This document shows, one piece after another, positions 26,769-36,830 of a stretch of 64,000 bases of DNA. The notes below the pieces were generated by a model. It saw only the letters and a list, made by a program, of their open reading frames with translations, was not told the origin of the DNA and did not search any database. The DNA is taken from positions 806,001-870,000 of the forward strand of contig CALSUJ010000001.1 in assembly GCA_943789505.1 (NCBI GenBank), read 5' to 3'. Source of the DNA: an uncultured Flavobacteriales bacterium. GTDB lineage: Bacteria; Bacteroidota; Bacteroidia; Flavobacteriales; BACL11. A program made the position numbers and the translations under genes. Every line of letters begins with the position of its first letter. The stretch's first letter is position 1.

Positions 26769-29198
26769 ATGAAAATAAAACGTATATTACTTATTGCACT
26801 TATTATCCCCTTTTTTTCTTTTGCACAAGATAAAGGTAGTGGAAACAGGAGCTATAAAAGTTCTGGAAAAGATAATTCTAAAGATTATATAAAAGGTAAT
26901 ATTAGTGGCAAAATTGTTGATAGCAAAACTGGAAAAACACTTGAATATGCTAATATTAGTCTTACAAATATTAAGTGGGATAAAATAATTGAAGGTACAA
27001 TTTCTGATGCAAAGGGAAGATTCAATATGAATAAAATTCGTACAGGCAGCTATAAAATTAGTGTAAGCTATCTAGGGTATGAGATACAAAATGTTAATTT
27101 TGAACTAACCAAAAAAAAACCAGACATTAAGCTTGCTGATATATTACTAATCTCTAATAATGGGATGCTTTCAGAAGTTAAGATCAAAGAACAAAAACCA
27201 ATTTTTGAATCTAAGATTGATAAGATAGTATACAATGCAGAAAATGACATGAATGAAGGATTAAATGATGCGACGGATGTACTAAGAAAAACTCCTCTTA
27301 TCACTGTTGATTTAGAAGGAGAAGTAAGTTTAAGAGGTTCAAAAAATATTAAATTTTTAGTAAATGGAAAAGCATCAACTTTTTTCAGTTCAGATATAGC
27401 TACAGCTCTTCAGATGATACCAGCTGATGAAATTAAAAGCATTGAAGTTATTACTAGTCCAGGAGCAAAATATGATGGTGAAGGAGATGCAGGCATTGTT
27501 AACATTATAACCAAAAGAAAAGTTATTGACGGTTATAAAAGTACTGTTAATGGTTCATTTGGTAATAGAATGAATAAGCAATCTGTAAATTTAAGTTTAG
27601 GAAAAGGTAGATTTGGTATTTCTGCAAGGGCTAGCGCGAGATACAGTTGGCCTAGAGAGGGTGAATCTAATTTGTTAAGAGAATATTGGGGCAGCGATGG
27701 TGATACGAGTATATTAAATCAAGTTAGTAAAACATTTGGTAACTGGGTAGGAATTGGAGGTTCTATAAATATGTATTATGATATAAATGCTTACAATAGC
27801 ATTATGTCAGATATTAGATTTGGAAGTAGAGGTTCTTTTAGTGACAACAACACTATAACAAATAATAACGATACCAATATTTACAAATCCTTCTTAGGAA
27901 CAAGTAATGAAAGCAAAAATATAGAATGGAGTACAGATTACACTAAAACTTTTGCTAATGATGATGAGAGAGAGTTTAATATCTCATTACAGATTGGGGG
28001 TGATTTAGGAGATGATAATATAAATAGTTCGAAAGAAAAAATAAATCAGTACCGAACATATAATGATGAAAAGGAAATAGAAATCACTTTACAAACTGAT
28101 TATACTCATCCTTTTATGGAAGAAAATAAATTAGAAATAGGAGCTAAATTAATTAATAGAGTCAGAGAAATAGTTAGCACAACAATTTCAAATTTATCAA
28201 ATTATTATTCTCCACAAAATATATTTAATTATAATCAACAAGTTTTATCGTCATACATTTCTAGTGATTGGTCATTTTATAATGATATAGGTTTAAAAAC
28301 TGGTTTAAGGTACGAATACACCATAATTAAAGGTGATTTTAAAGGAAATCAATATGGCAATATTTTACCAAATATAACTCTTTCAAAGAATTTTAGTAAA
28401 ACTAAATCATTAAAATTATCTTACAGTAATCGTATATTAAGACCTGGCATTCAAAATATAAATCCAAATATTTTAAGAAATAATAATTTCAGTACTACTG
28501 AAGGTAATCCAGAGCTTACACCTGCTAACGCTAAACAATTAGAGATGGGCTATAATCAATTTGGAAGAAAATATCAAGGAAGTTATAACATATATATCAA
28601 AAACACTAATGATATAATTGAAAGCTATTCTCGTATTATAGATGGAGATGAAGTAAAGAAGTTTGAAAATATTGGTGCAAGCGCTAATTATGGATTTAAT
28701 TATTTTGGCTCACTACGTTTTGATAAATTTAATATACGTACAGGATTTAACCTGTATCAATATAGAGGAAGCGGAGTGATTGATGGCCAACCAATTTCTT
28801 TAACAAGCTCTTTACTGTACAGTTATAACTTTGGTGGTAGCTATAACATAAGTGATTACTGGAAAGCTGAATGTTGGGGTTTTTTTAGATCACCTAACCA
28901 AACAATTCAAGGAAGCTCAACATCTTTTAGTATGATGAGTTTTGGAGTTAAAAAAGAATTTAAAAATAAAAGAGGTTCTCTTGGAATAAGAATCATTGAA
29001 CCTTTTAAAGATAAAAAAATATTCCTAACAGACATTACAGGAGAAAATTTTACTCAAAGATCCGAACGAATAATTACATTCCGCTCAATAGGAATTAGCT
29101 TTAAATATACATTTGGTAAACTTAATTTTAAATCTTCAAGTAAGCAAAGTAATATTAAAAATAATGATATAAGTGAAGGTGATAATGGTGATTATTAG
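26769..29198 (+). CDS. TonB-dependent receptor-like outer-membrane barrel protein
   Basis: 809-residue outer-membrane protein. Signal peptide MKIKRILLIALIIPFFSFAQ, then a carboxypeptidase-regulatory-like domain (GKIVDSKTGKTLEYANISL, YKISVSYLGYE), a plug-like region (DATDVLRKTPLITVDLEGE, IEVITSPGAKYDGEGDAGIVNIITK) and an OMP_b-brl_3 barrel. The fold is that of Bacteroidota TonB-type receptors that lack a clear TonB box. Substrate unknown. The promoter region holds a candidate copy of the operator found in the carotenoid island. Confidence 0.88.
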   Translation: MKIKRILLIALIIPFFSFAQDKGSGNRSYKSSGKDNSKDYIKGNISGKIVDSKTGKTLEYANISLTNIKWDKIIEGTISDAKGRFNMNKIRTGSYKISVSYLGYEIQNVNFELTKKKPDIKLADILLISNNGMLSEVKIKEQKPIFESKIDKIVYNAENDMNEGLNDATDVLRKTPLITVDLEGEVSLRGSKNIKFLVNGKASTFFSSDIATALQMIPADEIKSIEVITSPGAKYDGEGDAGIVNIITKRKVIDGYKSTVNGSFGNRMNKQSVNLSLGKGRFGISARASARYSWPREGESNLLREYWGSDGDTSILNQVSKTFGNWVGIGGSINMYYDINAYNSIMSDIRFGSRGSFSDNNTITNNNDTNIYKSFLGTSNESKNIEWSTDYTKTFANDDEREFNISLQIGGDLGDDNINSSKEKINQYRTYNDEKEIEITLQTDYTHPFMEENKLEIGAKLINRVREIVSTTISNLSNYYSPQNIFNYNQQVLSSYISSDWSFYNDIGLKTGLRYEYTIIKGDFKGNQYGNILPNITLSKNFSKTKSLKLSYSNRILRPGIQNINPNILRNNNFSTTEGNPELTPANAKQLEMGYNQFGRKYQGSYNIYIKNTNDIIESYSRIIDGDEVKKFENIGASANYGFNYFGSLRFDKFNIRTGFNLYQYRGSGVIDGQPISLTSSLLYSYNFGGSYNISDYWKAECWGFFRSPNQTIQGSSTSFSMMSFGVKKEFKNKRGSLGIRIIEPFKDKKIFLTDITGENFTQRSERIITFRSIGISFKYTFGKLNFKSSSKQSNIKNNDISEGDNGDY

Positions 29199-29268
29199 AA
29201 AATATTTACTATAAGGTGCGTTAACAAAGTCTAATAATAAATAATAAATAAAATTAATACTTGTTCGT

Positions 29269-29604
29269 TTAATAAAAAAAGTGTATTTTTTCTTTTTTGT
29301 TCCATCCTGCCCTACTACTATAATCAACAAAAAAAATTATAATATCCGCTTGTGAGGAATGTTCTACAAAAAATATTTTTTTATCTGCTTTACTAACATA
29401 TTCTACAAAAAACCAATTACCATCATTCTTTCCAGCTCTACTTTCGTAATCAACCTTAAATACTGATAAATCAGACATACTTTCGTAATCAGATACATAA
29501 ATTTTTATGTCTGCTTGGCTAGCATAATCTACAGAAAATATTTTTTGAGATTTAGCAGTAAGGCAAGAAAAAGTAATTATTATAACAATTAATATATATT
29601 TCAT
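29269..29604 (-). CDS. Secreted DUF6150-like short-repeat protein
   Basis: 111-residue protein: signal peptide MKYILIVIIITFSCLTAKSQ, then seven short beta-strand repeats of the type (F/Y)-x-V-x-(Y/H)-x-S-x-(A/S)-D or -G, for example FSVDYASQAD, FKVDYESRAG, FFVEYVSKAD, FFVDYSSRAG. This pattern resembles the DUF6150 family, which I recall being described as a seven-repeat knotted beta domain (memory, not verified). Function unknown. Monocistronic; it is convergent to the receptor gene and divergent from the aminotransferase gene. Confidence 0.75.
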   Translation of the reverse strand: MKYILIVIIITFSCLTAKSQKIFSVDYASQADIKIYVSDYESMSDLSVFKVDYESRAGKNDGNWFFVEYVSKADKKIFFVEHSSQADIIIFFVDYSSRAGWNKKEKIHFFY

Positions 29605-29682
29605 TTCGTAAATTTACAAAAAATAGATTTAAAAAGAAACTACCCAATTCTACTTCATATATTTGCAACTCAAAAAATAATA

Positions 29683-30879
29683 ATGACAAAAGTATCAGAT
29701 AGACTAAATCGATTAGCAGAATCAGCAACACTAGCTATGGCAAGGATGAGTAGAGAATTACAAGAACAAGGTCATGATGTAATTGCTTTAAGCCTTGGTG
29801 AACCTGATTTTAATACGCCTGATTTCATTAAAGAAGCCGCCAAAAAGGCAATTGATGATAATTTTTCTCATTACACACCCGTACCAGGCTTACTTGATTT
29901 AAGAAACGTTATTGTTCAAAAATTTAAAAGGGATAATAATTTAGAGTATACAGCTAATCAGATTGTAACTTCTACTGGAGCTAAACAATCCTTAGCAAAT
30001 ATATGTTTAAGTTTATTAAACCCTGGTGATGAGGTGCTTTTGCCTTGTCCTTACTGGGTAAGTTATACCGAGATCATCAAGCTTTCAGAAGGTGTTCCTG
30101 TTGAAGTCCCTTCTAATATTGATAATGACTTTAAAGTCACACCTGAACAGTTGGAAGCTGCAATTACACCAAAAACAAAACTATTAATGTTTAGTTCTCC
30201 TTGCAACCCAAGTGGAACCGTATATACAAAAGAAGAATTAGAGGCAATTGCAAAGATTCTTGAAAAATATCCTGATATTTATGTTGTTGCTGATGAAATT
30301 TATGAGCATATTAATTTTACTGAGGCTCACTTTTCAATTGGAACAATCGCTAGTATGAAAGATCGTACAATAACAGTAAATGGTGTTTCAAAAGGATTCG
30401 CTATGACAGGTTGGCGAGTTGGATTTATTGGAGCGCCACTATGGGTAGCTAAAGCGTGCAATAAAATTCAAGGACAAATTACTTCCGCTACTTGTGCTAT
30501 TGCACAAAAAGCAGCTGAATCAGCTATGCTTGCTGACCCAAAAGAAGTTACTACTGAAATGAAGACAACTTTTCTAAAAAGGAGAAATATGATTTTAAAT
30601 GAATTGAATAGTGTTAAAGGTATAAGGTGCAATGTTCCCCAAGGAGCATTTTATGTCTTCCCTGATATAAGTTATTATTTTGGTAAGTCAGTTGCTAATA
30701 CTACTATCAATAATGCAAATGATTTTTGTATGTATTTACTAAATAATGCTCATGTTGCTTTTGTAGCTGGTGATGCTTTTGGAAATCCTGAATGCGTAAG
30801 AATTTCTTATGCTGCGGCTGATAATAAATTAATGGAAGCAATGTCAAGAGTTAAACAACAATTAGCTAAACTAAGCTAA
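29683..30879 (+). CDS. Class I/II aminotransferase (aspartate aminotransferase-like)
   Basis: 398-residue PLP enzyme of fold type I. Signatures are VIALSLGEPDFNTPDFI, STGAKQSLANICLSLL, FSSPCNPSGTVY, VVADEIYEHI and the PLP-Lys segment VNGVSKGFAMTGWRVGF. The pattern fits the AatA/AspC-like group that transfers the amino group of aspartate. A -7 box TATATTTG at 29658-29665 supports the start. The heptose kinase-like gene follows with a one-base overlap (TAATG). Confidence 0.9.
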   Translation: MTKVSDRLNRLAESATLAMARMSRELQEQGHDVIALSLGEPDFNTPDFIKEAAKKAIDDNFSHYTPVPGLLDLRNVIVQKFKRDNNLEYTANQIVTSTGAKQSLANICLSLLNPGDEVLLPCPYWVSYTEIIKLSEGVPVEVPSNIDNDFKVTPEQLEAAITPKTKLLMFSSPCNPSGTVYTKEELEAIAKILEKYPDIYVVADEIYEHINFTEAHFSIGTIASMKDRTITVNGVSKGFAMTGWRVGFIGAPLWVAKACNKIQGQITSATCAIAQKAAESAMLADPKEVTTEMKTTFLKRRNMILNELNSVKGIRCNVPQGAFYVFPDISYYFGKSVANTTINNANDFCMYLLNNAHVAFVAGDAFGNPECVRISYAAADNKLMEAMSRVKQQLAKLS

Positions 30880-31853
30880 TGAATATAAAAAAGTTATTTC
30901 AAACATTTAATGATAAAAAAGTTCTCATTATAGGAGATTCGATGATTGATGCGTACCTATGGGGAGAAGTAAATAGAACCTCTCCAGAAGCTCCTGTACC
31001 AATAGTTGAAGTAAAAAAACACGAAAACCGATTAGGAGGAGCAGCAAATGTTGCTCTAAACCTAAAAGCTCTTGGCGCTAATCCTATTTTGTGTTCAGTA
31101 ATTGGTACGGGTGAAAGAGGTGTTTTATTTGTAAAACTAATGAAAGAATCGAACCTATCCACTGAAGGAATACTTTCTACTAATAAAAGAAAAACAACAA
31201 TTAAAACTAGAGTAATTGCTGAAAATAAACACCAATTACGAATTGATGAAGAAGAAACCTCTCCTATTGAACAGGCAGAGGAATTCTTAAAACTTACTAT
31301 AAGTTTAATAAATGATATTGATGTTATTATTTTGCAAGACTATAATAAAGGAGTGCTTACTTCTGAAATAATTGAAAAAGTGATAGGTTCTGCAAATAAA
31401 AAAGGAATTCCTACTATTGTTGACCCTAAAAAACTAAACTTTAACTCTTATAAAAATTGCACAATATTTAAACCTAACTTAGCAGAAATAAAAACAGGTA
31501 TGAAAGTTGATTTTGATGCCAATAATATTGCTGAAATTGAAAAAGCTACTTCAGAACTAAGAAAAAAACTTTCTGCAAAAGGAGTTTTACTTACTTTATC
31601 AGAAAAAGGGATTTGCATTAATTCTGAGAAGGAATTTAAGTATACTCCAGCTTTTAAAAGAAATATTATTGACGTTTCTGGTGCTGGGGACACCGTTATT
31701 TCTGTAGCATCTCTTTGTCTTGCTTCAAAGATGGATTATACTGATCTTTCCGTACTTTCTAGCTTAGCAGGAGGGTTAGTTTGTGAAGATGTGGGAGTTA
31801 TGCCAATCAATAAAGAAAAATTACTTGAACAAGCTTTAAAACATATTAGTTAA
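30879..31853 (+). CDS. rfaE1: PfkB-family kinase, D-glycero-beta-D-manno-heptose 7-phosphate kinase-like
   Basis: 324-residue ribokinase-fold sugar kinase. The N-terminus shows LIIGDSMIDAYLWGEVNRTSPEAPVPIV-like residues typical of the RfaE/HldE kinase domain, followed by ENRLGGAANVALNLKALG. The catalytic base is in the C-terminal motif DVSGAGDTVISV. The nucleotidyltransferase domain found in HldE fusions is absent, so it is kinase-only. It would make heptose 1,7-bisphosphate for ADP-heptose and LPS core synthesis, although Bacteroidota members are not all proven. One-base overlaps with both neighbours indicate an operon. Confidence 0.83.
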   Translation: MNIKKLFQTFNDKKVLIIGDSMIDAYLWGEVNRTSPEAPVPIVEVKKHENRLGGAANVALNLKALGANPILCSVIGTGERGVLFVKLMKESNLSTEGILSTNKRKTTIKTRVIAENKHQLRIDEEETSPIEQAEEFLKLTISLINDIDVIILQDYNKGVLTSEIIEKVIGSANKKGIPTIVDPKKLNFNSYKNCTIFKPNLAEIKTGMKVDFDANNIAEIEKATSELRKKLSAKGVLLTLSEKGICINSEKEFKYTPAFKRNIIDVSGAGDTVISVASLCLASKMDYTDLSVLSSLAGGLVCEDVGVMPINKEKLLEQALKHIS

Positions 31854-32572
31854 TGACAAAAGTTAAACCATATAACAATTTAGAAACTAAGAAAAAACAA
31901 GTAACTAAAATGTTTGATAACATTGCTGGGAGTTATGATTTTCTAAATCATACTCTATCATTGGGAATGGATAATATATGGCGTAAAATTGCTATTAAAA
32001 AACTAGGCAATAAGCCAGCTACAATACTTGATATTGCTACTGGCACTGCTGATTTTGCTATTAGTGCTTCAAAACATACCAAAGCTAATATTACAGGAAT
32101 TGATATTTCACAAGGGATGCTTGACATTGGAGTTGAAAAAATAACTAAAAAAGGACTTACTAATAGAATTCATTTACAATTGGCTGATTCAGAAAAATTA
32201 CCTTTTCTGGACAATAGTTATGATGCAATAACTGCTGGATTTGGCGTGCGTAATTTTGAAGACTTAAACAAAGGATTATCAGAAATGTATAGAACTCTAA
32301 AGCCAGGTGGTAAAGTAGCTATACTTGAACCTTCAGAGCCAACTAATTTTCCTTTAAAACAGTTTTATAATCTATATTTTCACCATATACTACCTTTTAT
32401 TGGAGGTATTGTTTCAAAAGACAAAAATGCTTACACTTATTTGCCTGATTCAGTTTCAGCTTTTCCTTCAGGTAATAATTTTTTAATTGAACTAAATAAA
32501 GTAGGATTTAAAGAATCCAATCACATTCCCCTTAGCTTTGGAATCGTTTCATTATATATTGCAATAAAATAA
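31853..32572 (+). CDS. ubiE: Demethylmenaquinone methyltransferase
   Basis: 239-residue SAM-dependent methyltransferase of the UbiE/MenG family, last step of menaquinone synthesis. Family motifs: VTKMFDNIAGSYDFLNHTLS, ILDIATGTADFAI (SAM-binding motif I), DISQGMLDIG, DAITAGFGVRNFED and KPGGKVAILEPSEP. Length is normal. Menaquinone is the usual quinone of Bacteroidota. It lies between the heptose kinase-like gene (one-base overlap) and porT, a pairing often found in Flavobacteriia. Confidence 0.94.
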   Translation: MTKVKPYNNLETKKKQVTKMFDNIAGSYDFLNHTLSLGMDNIWRKIAIKKLGNKPATILDIATGTADFAISASKHTKANITGIDISQGMLDIGVEKITKKGLTNRIHLQLADSEKLPFLDNSYDAITAGFGVRNFEDLNKGLSEMYRTLKPGGKVAILEPSEPTNFPLKQFYNLYFHHILPFIGGIVSKDKNAYTYLPDSVSAFPSGNNFLIELNKVGFKESNHIPLSFGIVSLYIAIK

Positions 32573-32595
32573 TATCCTTATCGTTTAGGGGCTAA

Positions 32596-33309
32596 ATGCA
32601 GAAACAAATTAAATACTTTATTATTTTACTTTTATTTATAGGAGCTAGCACTTCTTATGGGCAAAGAAGAAAGAAGCCTCAAAATCTGGCGCGTTATGAT
32701 TTTAAAAAATTGCATTTTGGATTTACACTTGGAATAAATGAACTTAATTTTAACATTAAGAAAAGCAGTAGCACCCTAATAAATGACAGCTTACTAACAC
32801 TACTTCCTAAAAGTCAAAAAGGATTTAATCTTGGGATAGTATCTAATCTTAGAATAGGGAAGTTCACCGACTTACGCTTTATCCCTACACTAGTTTTTGG
32901 AGAGCGATATTTGAATTATGGCTTTATTGATAGCAATGGTGTAAGTGATGAAAGAGTTAAACGAATCGAATCTACTTTAATTGATTTTCCTATTTATATA
33001 AAGTATAAATCTGCCAGATATAATAATTTCAGAACCTATGTAATTGGTGGTATAAAATACAGTTTAGATGTTGCCTCACAAGATAAAATAAATGATGAAG
33101 GTAAAGAAATAGTAAAATTAAAAAAGAATGACTTAATGGGTGAAATTGGTTTTGGATTTGATTTTTACTTAGAATATTTCAAATTTTCTCCGCAGATAAA
33201 GCTCTCATATGGAATCCTTAATCTTCTTTCAAAAGATGAAACGATTTACACTAAATCCATAAATCATTTAAGTACAAACGGATGGATGATTTCATTTACT
33301 TTTGAATAA
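32596..33309 (+). CDS. porT: PorT-family protein of type IX secretion
   Basis: 237-residue outer-membrane beta-barrel protein with signal peptide ending STSYGQ. Features are the start of the mature protein RRKKPQNLARYDFKKLHFGF, the segment FTDLRFIPTLVFGERYL, and alternating strands through the C-terminal WMISFTFE. PorT was one of the first genes shown to be needed for gingipain export and gliding in Bacteroidota. The presence of sorting tails on several secreted proteins in the window supports a working type IX system. It follows ubiE by 23 bp. Confidence 0.85.
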   Translation: MQKQIKYFIILLLFIGASTSYGQRRKKPQNLARYDFKKLHFGFTLGINELNFNIKKSSSTLINDSLLTLLPKSQKGFNLGIVSNLRIGKFTDLRFIPTLVFGERYLNYGFIDSNGVSDERVKRIESTLIDFPIYIKYKSARYNNFRTYVIGGIKYSLDVASQDKINDEGKEIVKLKKNDLMGEIGFGFDFYLEYFKFSPQIKLSYGILNLLSKDETIYTKSINHLSTNGWMISFTFE

Positions 33310-33439
33310 AAAATACCATAACACGTTCTTTTTAAATTTATTACAGATTAACTTTGTAATATCACTTTTTTATTTATGTTTGCATATGATGCAATGTATC
33401 TGATTTGTATCAAATAATTTTTTTATATAATCGAAATTT

Positions 33440-33715
33440 ATGGACATTTTTTTACTATTATTTATTTTAATACTTTTATATATCACGATTCTATTTATTT
33501 GTCAATATTTAGGAATTAGAAGCAAAATTAGAGGTAAAAACTCCAATAACTGTTGCCCTGATTGTAGAAATCCTCTTGATAGAATACAAAGAATTTTTAA
33601 AGACAAAATTATTATCTACTTAACTCTTGGAATGTTTGATTGGAGACGCTATATTTGTAAGAAATGCGGATGGGAAGGATTAAGATGGACCAAAAATTAT
33701 AGGGCCAACAGATAA
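33440..33715 (+). CDS. Small membrane protein with zinc-ribbon tail
   Basis: 91-residue protein. An N-terminal membrane helix (residues 2-24) is followed by a basic linker (GIRSKIRGKNSNN) and a zinc-ribbon-like pair CCPDC and CKKCGW about 35 residues apart, with a Trp-rich end (CGWEGLRW). No family is recognised. It probably sits in the inner membrane with the ribbon in the cytoplasm. It lies alone between porT and a convergent rRNA/tRNA methyltransferase gene, whose stop abuts its own. Confidence 0.6.
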   Translation: MDIFLLLFILILLYITILFICQYLGIRSKIRGKNSNNCCPDCRNPLDRIQRIFKDKIIIYLTLGMFDWRRYICKKCGWEGLRWTKNYRANR

Positions 33716-34438
33716 TTATGAACAAAACTCATGAAGTAATATTGAAGTAGCTATGGATACATTCAATGATTCAGCATTGTTTCCAATGTTTTTAACTGAT
33801 ACTTTATTAGTAATGTATTTACTAATTGATTCTGATATACCGTTCGCTTCATTTCCCATAATAAGATGAAGCTGCTTAGGTATTTCTTGCTCCTTAACAT
33901 CAGCACCATTTATATATGCACCATAAACTGGCGTATCAACATTAGCTAAGTAAGTAGTTAAGTTAAAATACTTAATATCAATCCTAAACAGAGAGCCCAT
34001 AGCCGATTGAACTACCTTAGGATTATAACAATCTACTGTGCCTTTTGAACAAATAATTTGTGTGACACCAAACCAATCGCATACTCTTATTATCGTTCCT
34101 AAATTTCCAGGATCATTTAGATCATCTAGTACAAGCTTAATTCCATGACTTTTTTCTGATTCATTTTGAATAATCTTAACAATAGCCAAAACATTGCTTG
34201 GTGATGCCAAGTTGCTTATCCTTAATAGTTCATCATTAGTAATCAATGTTATAGCTGATTTTTGACATCTATTTATACCTGAAAATTGTTTTGTAGCATA
34301 AATATGTTCAATTTCGAAATTTGAATTCAACAATTCATTTACAATCTTTTCTCCTTCAGCAATAAATAATTGTGCCTTTACCCTATTCTTTTTAAGAGAT
34401 AAACTCTTAATAAACTTAATTTGATTTTTTGAAATCAC
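33716..34438 (-). CDS. SpoU/TrmH-family RNA 2'-O-methyltransferase
   Basis: 240-residue SPOUT enzyme. The N-terminal RNA-binding domain starts MISKNQIKFIKSLSLKKNRV, with LFIAEGEKIVNELL. The SpoU domain shows VLDDLNDPGNLGTIIRVCDWFG, QSAMGSLFRI, LIMGNEANGIS and a C-terminal knot end ESLNVSIATSILLHEF. Such enzymes methylate a ribose 2'-OH in rRNA or tRNA; the target nucleotide is not known. Cytoplasmic. Confidence 0.92.
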   Translation of the reverse strand: MISKNQIKFIKSLSLKKNRVKAQLFIAEGEKIVNELLNSNFEIEHIYATKQFSGINRCQKSAITLITNDELLRISNLASPSNVLAIVKIIQNESEKSHGIKLVLDDLNDPGNLGTIIRVCDWFGVTQIICSKGTVDCYNPKVVQSAMGSLFRIDIKYFNLTTYLANVDTPVYGAYINGADVKEQEIPKQLHLIMGNEANGISESISKYITNKVSVKNIGNNAESLNVSIATSILLHEFCS

Positions 34439-34543
34439 TTAATTTACTTTAATTATAATCAATAATATGAAATTATTAGAAAATTATGCTAAAATTCATA
34501 ACAATCTTATAATTTTGCTTTCTAAAATAAAACTTATAACCTA

Positions 34544-35613
34544 ATGTCAAAATTTGCAGCAGGAGTATTAACAGGTGATCAATTAAAAGAAGTTTTTGCA
34601 GATGCAAAGCTAAATAAATATGCGTTACCAGCCATAAATGTAAGTAATACAAGTACAGTAAATGCAGTTTTGGAAACCGCTGCAGAACTTAACGCACCTG
34701 CAATAATTCAGTTTTCAAATGGAGGCTGTCAATTTTATGCTGGAAAAGGGTTGTCTAATAATAGATGAAGAAGCAGCAATTGCTGGAGGAATTTCAGGTG
34801 CAGTACACGTACATCAAATGGCGGAACTTTATGGAGCCAGTATAATTTTACATACTGACCATGCTGCAAAAAAACTATTACCTTGGATTGATGGGCTACT
34901 TGAAGCAGGTGAAGAATTTTATGCTGCACATGGCAAGCCATTATATTCTTCACACATGATTGATTTATCAGAAGAACCTATTAGAAGAAAATATTGAGTT
35001 ATGTAAAAAATACTTAAAAAGAATGAGTGCAATTGATATGACTTTAGAAATTGAACTAGGCATTACAGGAGGCGAAGAAGATGGGGTTGACAATACTGAT
35101 GTTGATGTTTCAAAACTATACACTCAACCTGAGGAAGTGGCTTATGCCTATGAAGAACTTATGAAGATAAGTGATAAATTTACAGTAGCAGCTGCTTTCG
35201 GAAATGTACATGGTGTCTATAAACCAGGCAATGTAGTTCTTACTCCAAAAATATTAGATAATTCTCAAAAATTTATTGAAGAAAAATACAATACTGAAAA
35301 ACAACCTATTAACTTTGTTTTTCATGGAGGCTCAGGGTCAAGTCAAGCAGAAATTACTGAAGCAATTGGCTATGGAGTTATTAAAATGAATATTGATACC
35401 GATTTACAATGGGGTTTTACAAAAGGAGTAAGAGATTATTTCTTAGCAAATAATGATTATGTTAAAACTCAAATTGGAAATCCTGAAGGAGAAGAAAAGC
35501 CAAATAAAAAATACTATGATCCTAGAACTTATAATAGAGCTGGTGAGTTAACTTTTAAAGCTAGATTAACTCGATCATTTAACGATTTAAATAACCTAAA
35601 TACAAACGCATAA
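34544..35613 (+). CDS. fbaA: Class II fructose-bisphosphate aldolase, reading frame broken twice
   Basis: Three consecutive frames together make one full aldolase of about 356 residues. Frame 1 (34544-34768) ends GKGLSNN; frame 2 (to 34997) starts at [12 protein letters not shown] and has [18 protein letters not shown] and [12 protein letters not shown]; frame 3 continues [11 protein letters not shown], then [40 protein letters not shown] and [11 protein letters not shown]. All zinc and substrate motifs are present. Skipping one base at 34763 (AAT-A-GAT) and one at 34983 (ATT-A-GAA) restores the exact spacing of the family. Each break is one extra A next to an AGA triplet. The enzyme should be essential for glycolysis and gluconeogenesis, so sequence error or recoding must be considered. 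accD follows 2 bp downstream. Confidence 0.88.
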
Positions 35614-35615
35614 TT

Positions 35616-36461
35616 ATGGGTTGGTTTAATAGAATAAAGGAAGGAATTACTACTTCCACACATGAAAAAAAAGAAACTCCAGACGGACTGTGGAGTAAAT
35701 GTCCTAAATGTAAAACGATAGTTACTACAGAAGAACATAAAAAAAATCTTTATTGCTGTATTAACTGTAACTATCATAACAGAATAGGTTCAACCGAATA
35801 TTTTGAAATTTTATTTGATAATAATAAATTTATTGAGTTAGATAAAAAAATGACCTCATTAGACCCTTTAAAGTTTAAGGATAAAAAGGAGTACCCTGAT
35901 AGAGTAAAGGATATGCAACAAAAAACAGGCCTAAAAGATGCTGTTAGAACTGCACATGGTAAAATAAAAGGAAATATAGTTGTTATTGCAGCAATGGATT
36001 TCACATTTATTGGTGGGTCAATGGGTTCAGTTGTAGGTGAGAAAATTGCCAGAGCAATTGATTATGCTCGTGAAAACAAACATCCAATGCTTATCATCTC
36101 CAAATCAGGAGGAGCAAGAATGATGGAAGCTGGTATTTCCTTAATGCAGTTGGCAAAAACATCAGCTAAACTAGCTCAACTAAGTAAAGCAGGCTTACCT
36201 TTTATATCATTATGTACTGACCCTACTTTTGGTGGTGCTACTGCATCATTTTCTATGTTAGGGGATATGAATATTGCTGAACCAAATGCTTTGATTGGTT
36301 TTGCAGGGCCTAAAGTGGTAAAAGAAACTATTGGAAAAGATTTGCCTGAAGGATTTCAAACCTCAGAGTTCCTACAAGAGCATGGATTTCTTGACTTTAT
36401 AGTTGACAGAAAAGACTTAAAAGAAAAACTGGCTCAGCTATTCAGAATTATTAAAAAATAA
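35616..36461 (+). CDS. accD: Acetyl-CoA carboxylase carboxyltransferase beta subunit
   Basis: 281-residue carboxyltransferase beta chain. An N-terminal zinc ribbon (CPKC, then CCINC) leads into the crotonase-like domain, with [37 protein letters not shown] and [14 protein letters not shown]. It forms the malonyl-CoA-making complex of fatty acid synthesis with AccA, AccB and AccC, which are not in the window. Full length and intact, although both flanking units carry frame breaks. It starts 2 bp after the fbaA stop, so they are co-transcribed. Confidence 0.96.
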   Translation: MGWFNRIKEGITTSTHEKKETPDGLWSKCPKCKTIVTTEEHKKNLYCCINCNYHNRIGSTEYFEILFDNNKFIELDKKMTSLDPLKFKDKKEYPDRVKDMQQKTGLKDAVRTAHGKIKGNIVVIAAMDFTFIGGSMGSVVGEKIARAIDYARENKHPMLIISKSGGARMMEAGISLMQLAKTSAKLAQLSKAGLPFISLCTDPTFGGATASFSMLGDMNIAEPNALIGFAGPKVVKETIGKDLPEGFQTSEFLQEHGFLDFIVDRKDLKEKLAQLFRIIKK

Positions 36462-36498
36462 ATTCTATTTAAAAGGGTTTATTATTCAATTAGTTTAC

Positions 36499-36506
36499 TA
36501 AATTTG
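36499..36506 (+). promoter_or_regulatory. rpsO: -7 box of rpsO
   Basis: TAAATTTG matches the Bacteroidota TAnnTTTG -7 element, about 37 bp before the rpsO start codon. No clear TTTG -33 box was seen. Confidence 0.5.
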
Positions 36507-36542
36507 CAGCCCATAAATTAAAGTGGTTTTAAACAGAAAAAC

Positions 36543-36812
36543 ATGAGCTTAACAACACAAGACAAAGAAAACATTTTCAAAGAATTTGGTAATGATGCCA
36601 AAGATTCAGGATCAGTTTACTCTCAAGTAGCCTTATTTACTAAGAAAATTTCAGATTTAACTGAGCACCTAAAATTAAATCGTAAAGATTACGGAACGCA
36701 AAGATCATTACAACTAATGGTTGGTAAGAGAAGAAAATTACTAGACTACTTAAAAGGTAAAGATATTTTGAAATACAGAGAACTAGTGAAAAATTTAGGT
36801 CTTAGAAGATAA
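36543..36812 (+). CDS. rpsO: 30S ribosomal protein S15
   Basis: 89-residue S15, a primary 16S rRNA-binding protein. Family pattern: [23 protein letters not shown], then [24 protein letters not shown] and the end [12 protein letters not shown] are all in place. Full length. It is followed by its own terminator and then pnp, the classic rpsO-pnp order. Confidence 0.97.
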   Translation: MSLTTQDKENIFKEFGNDAKDSGSVYSQVALFTKKISDLTEHLKLNRKDYGTQRSLQLMVGKRRKLLDYLKGKDILKYRELVKNLGLRR

Positions 36813-36830
36813 AACAGAAAGACAAACTAC

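Noticed and set aside
34735-34953. 72-codon minus-strand ORF over the fbaA break
   Set aside because: Antisense shadow; the aldolase motifs are on the plus strand.
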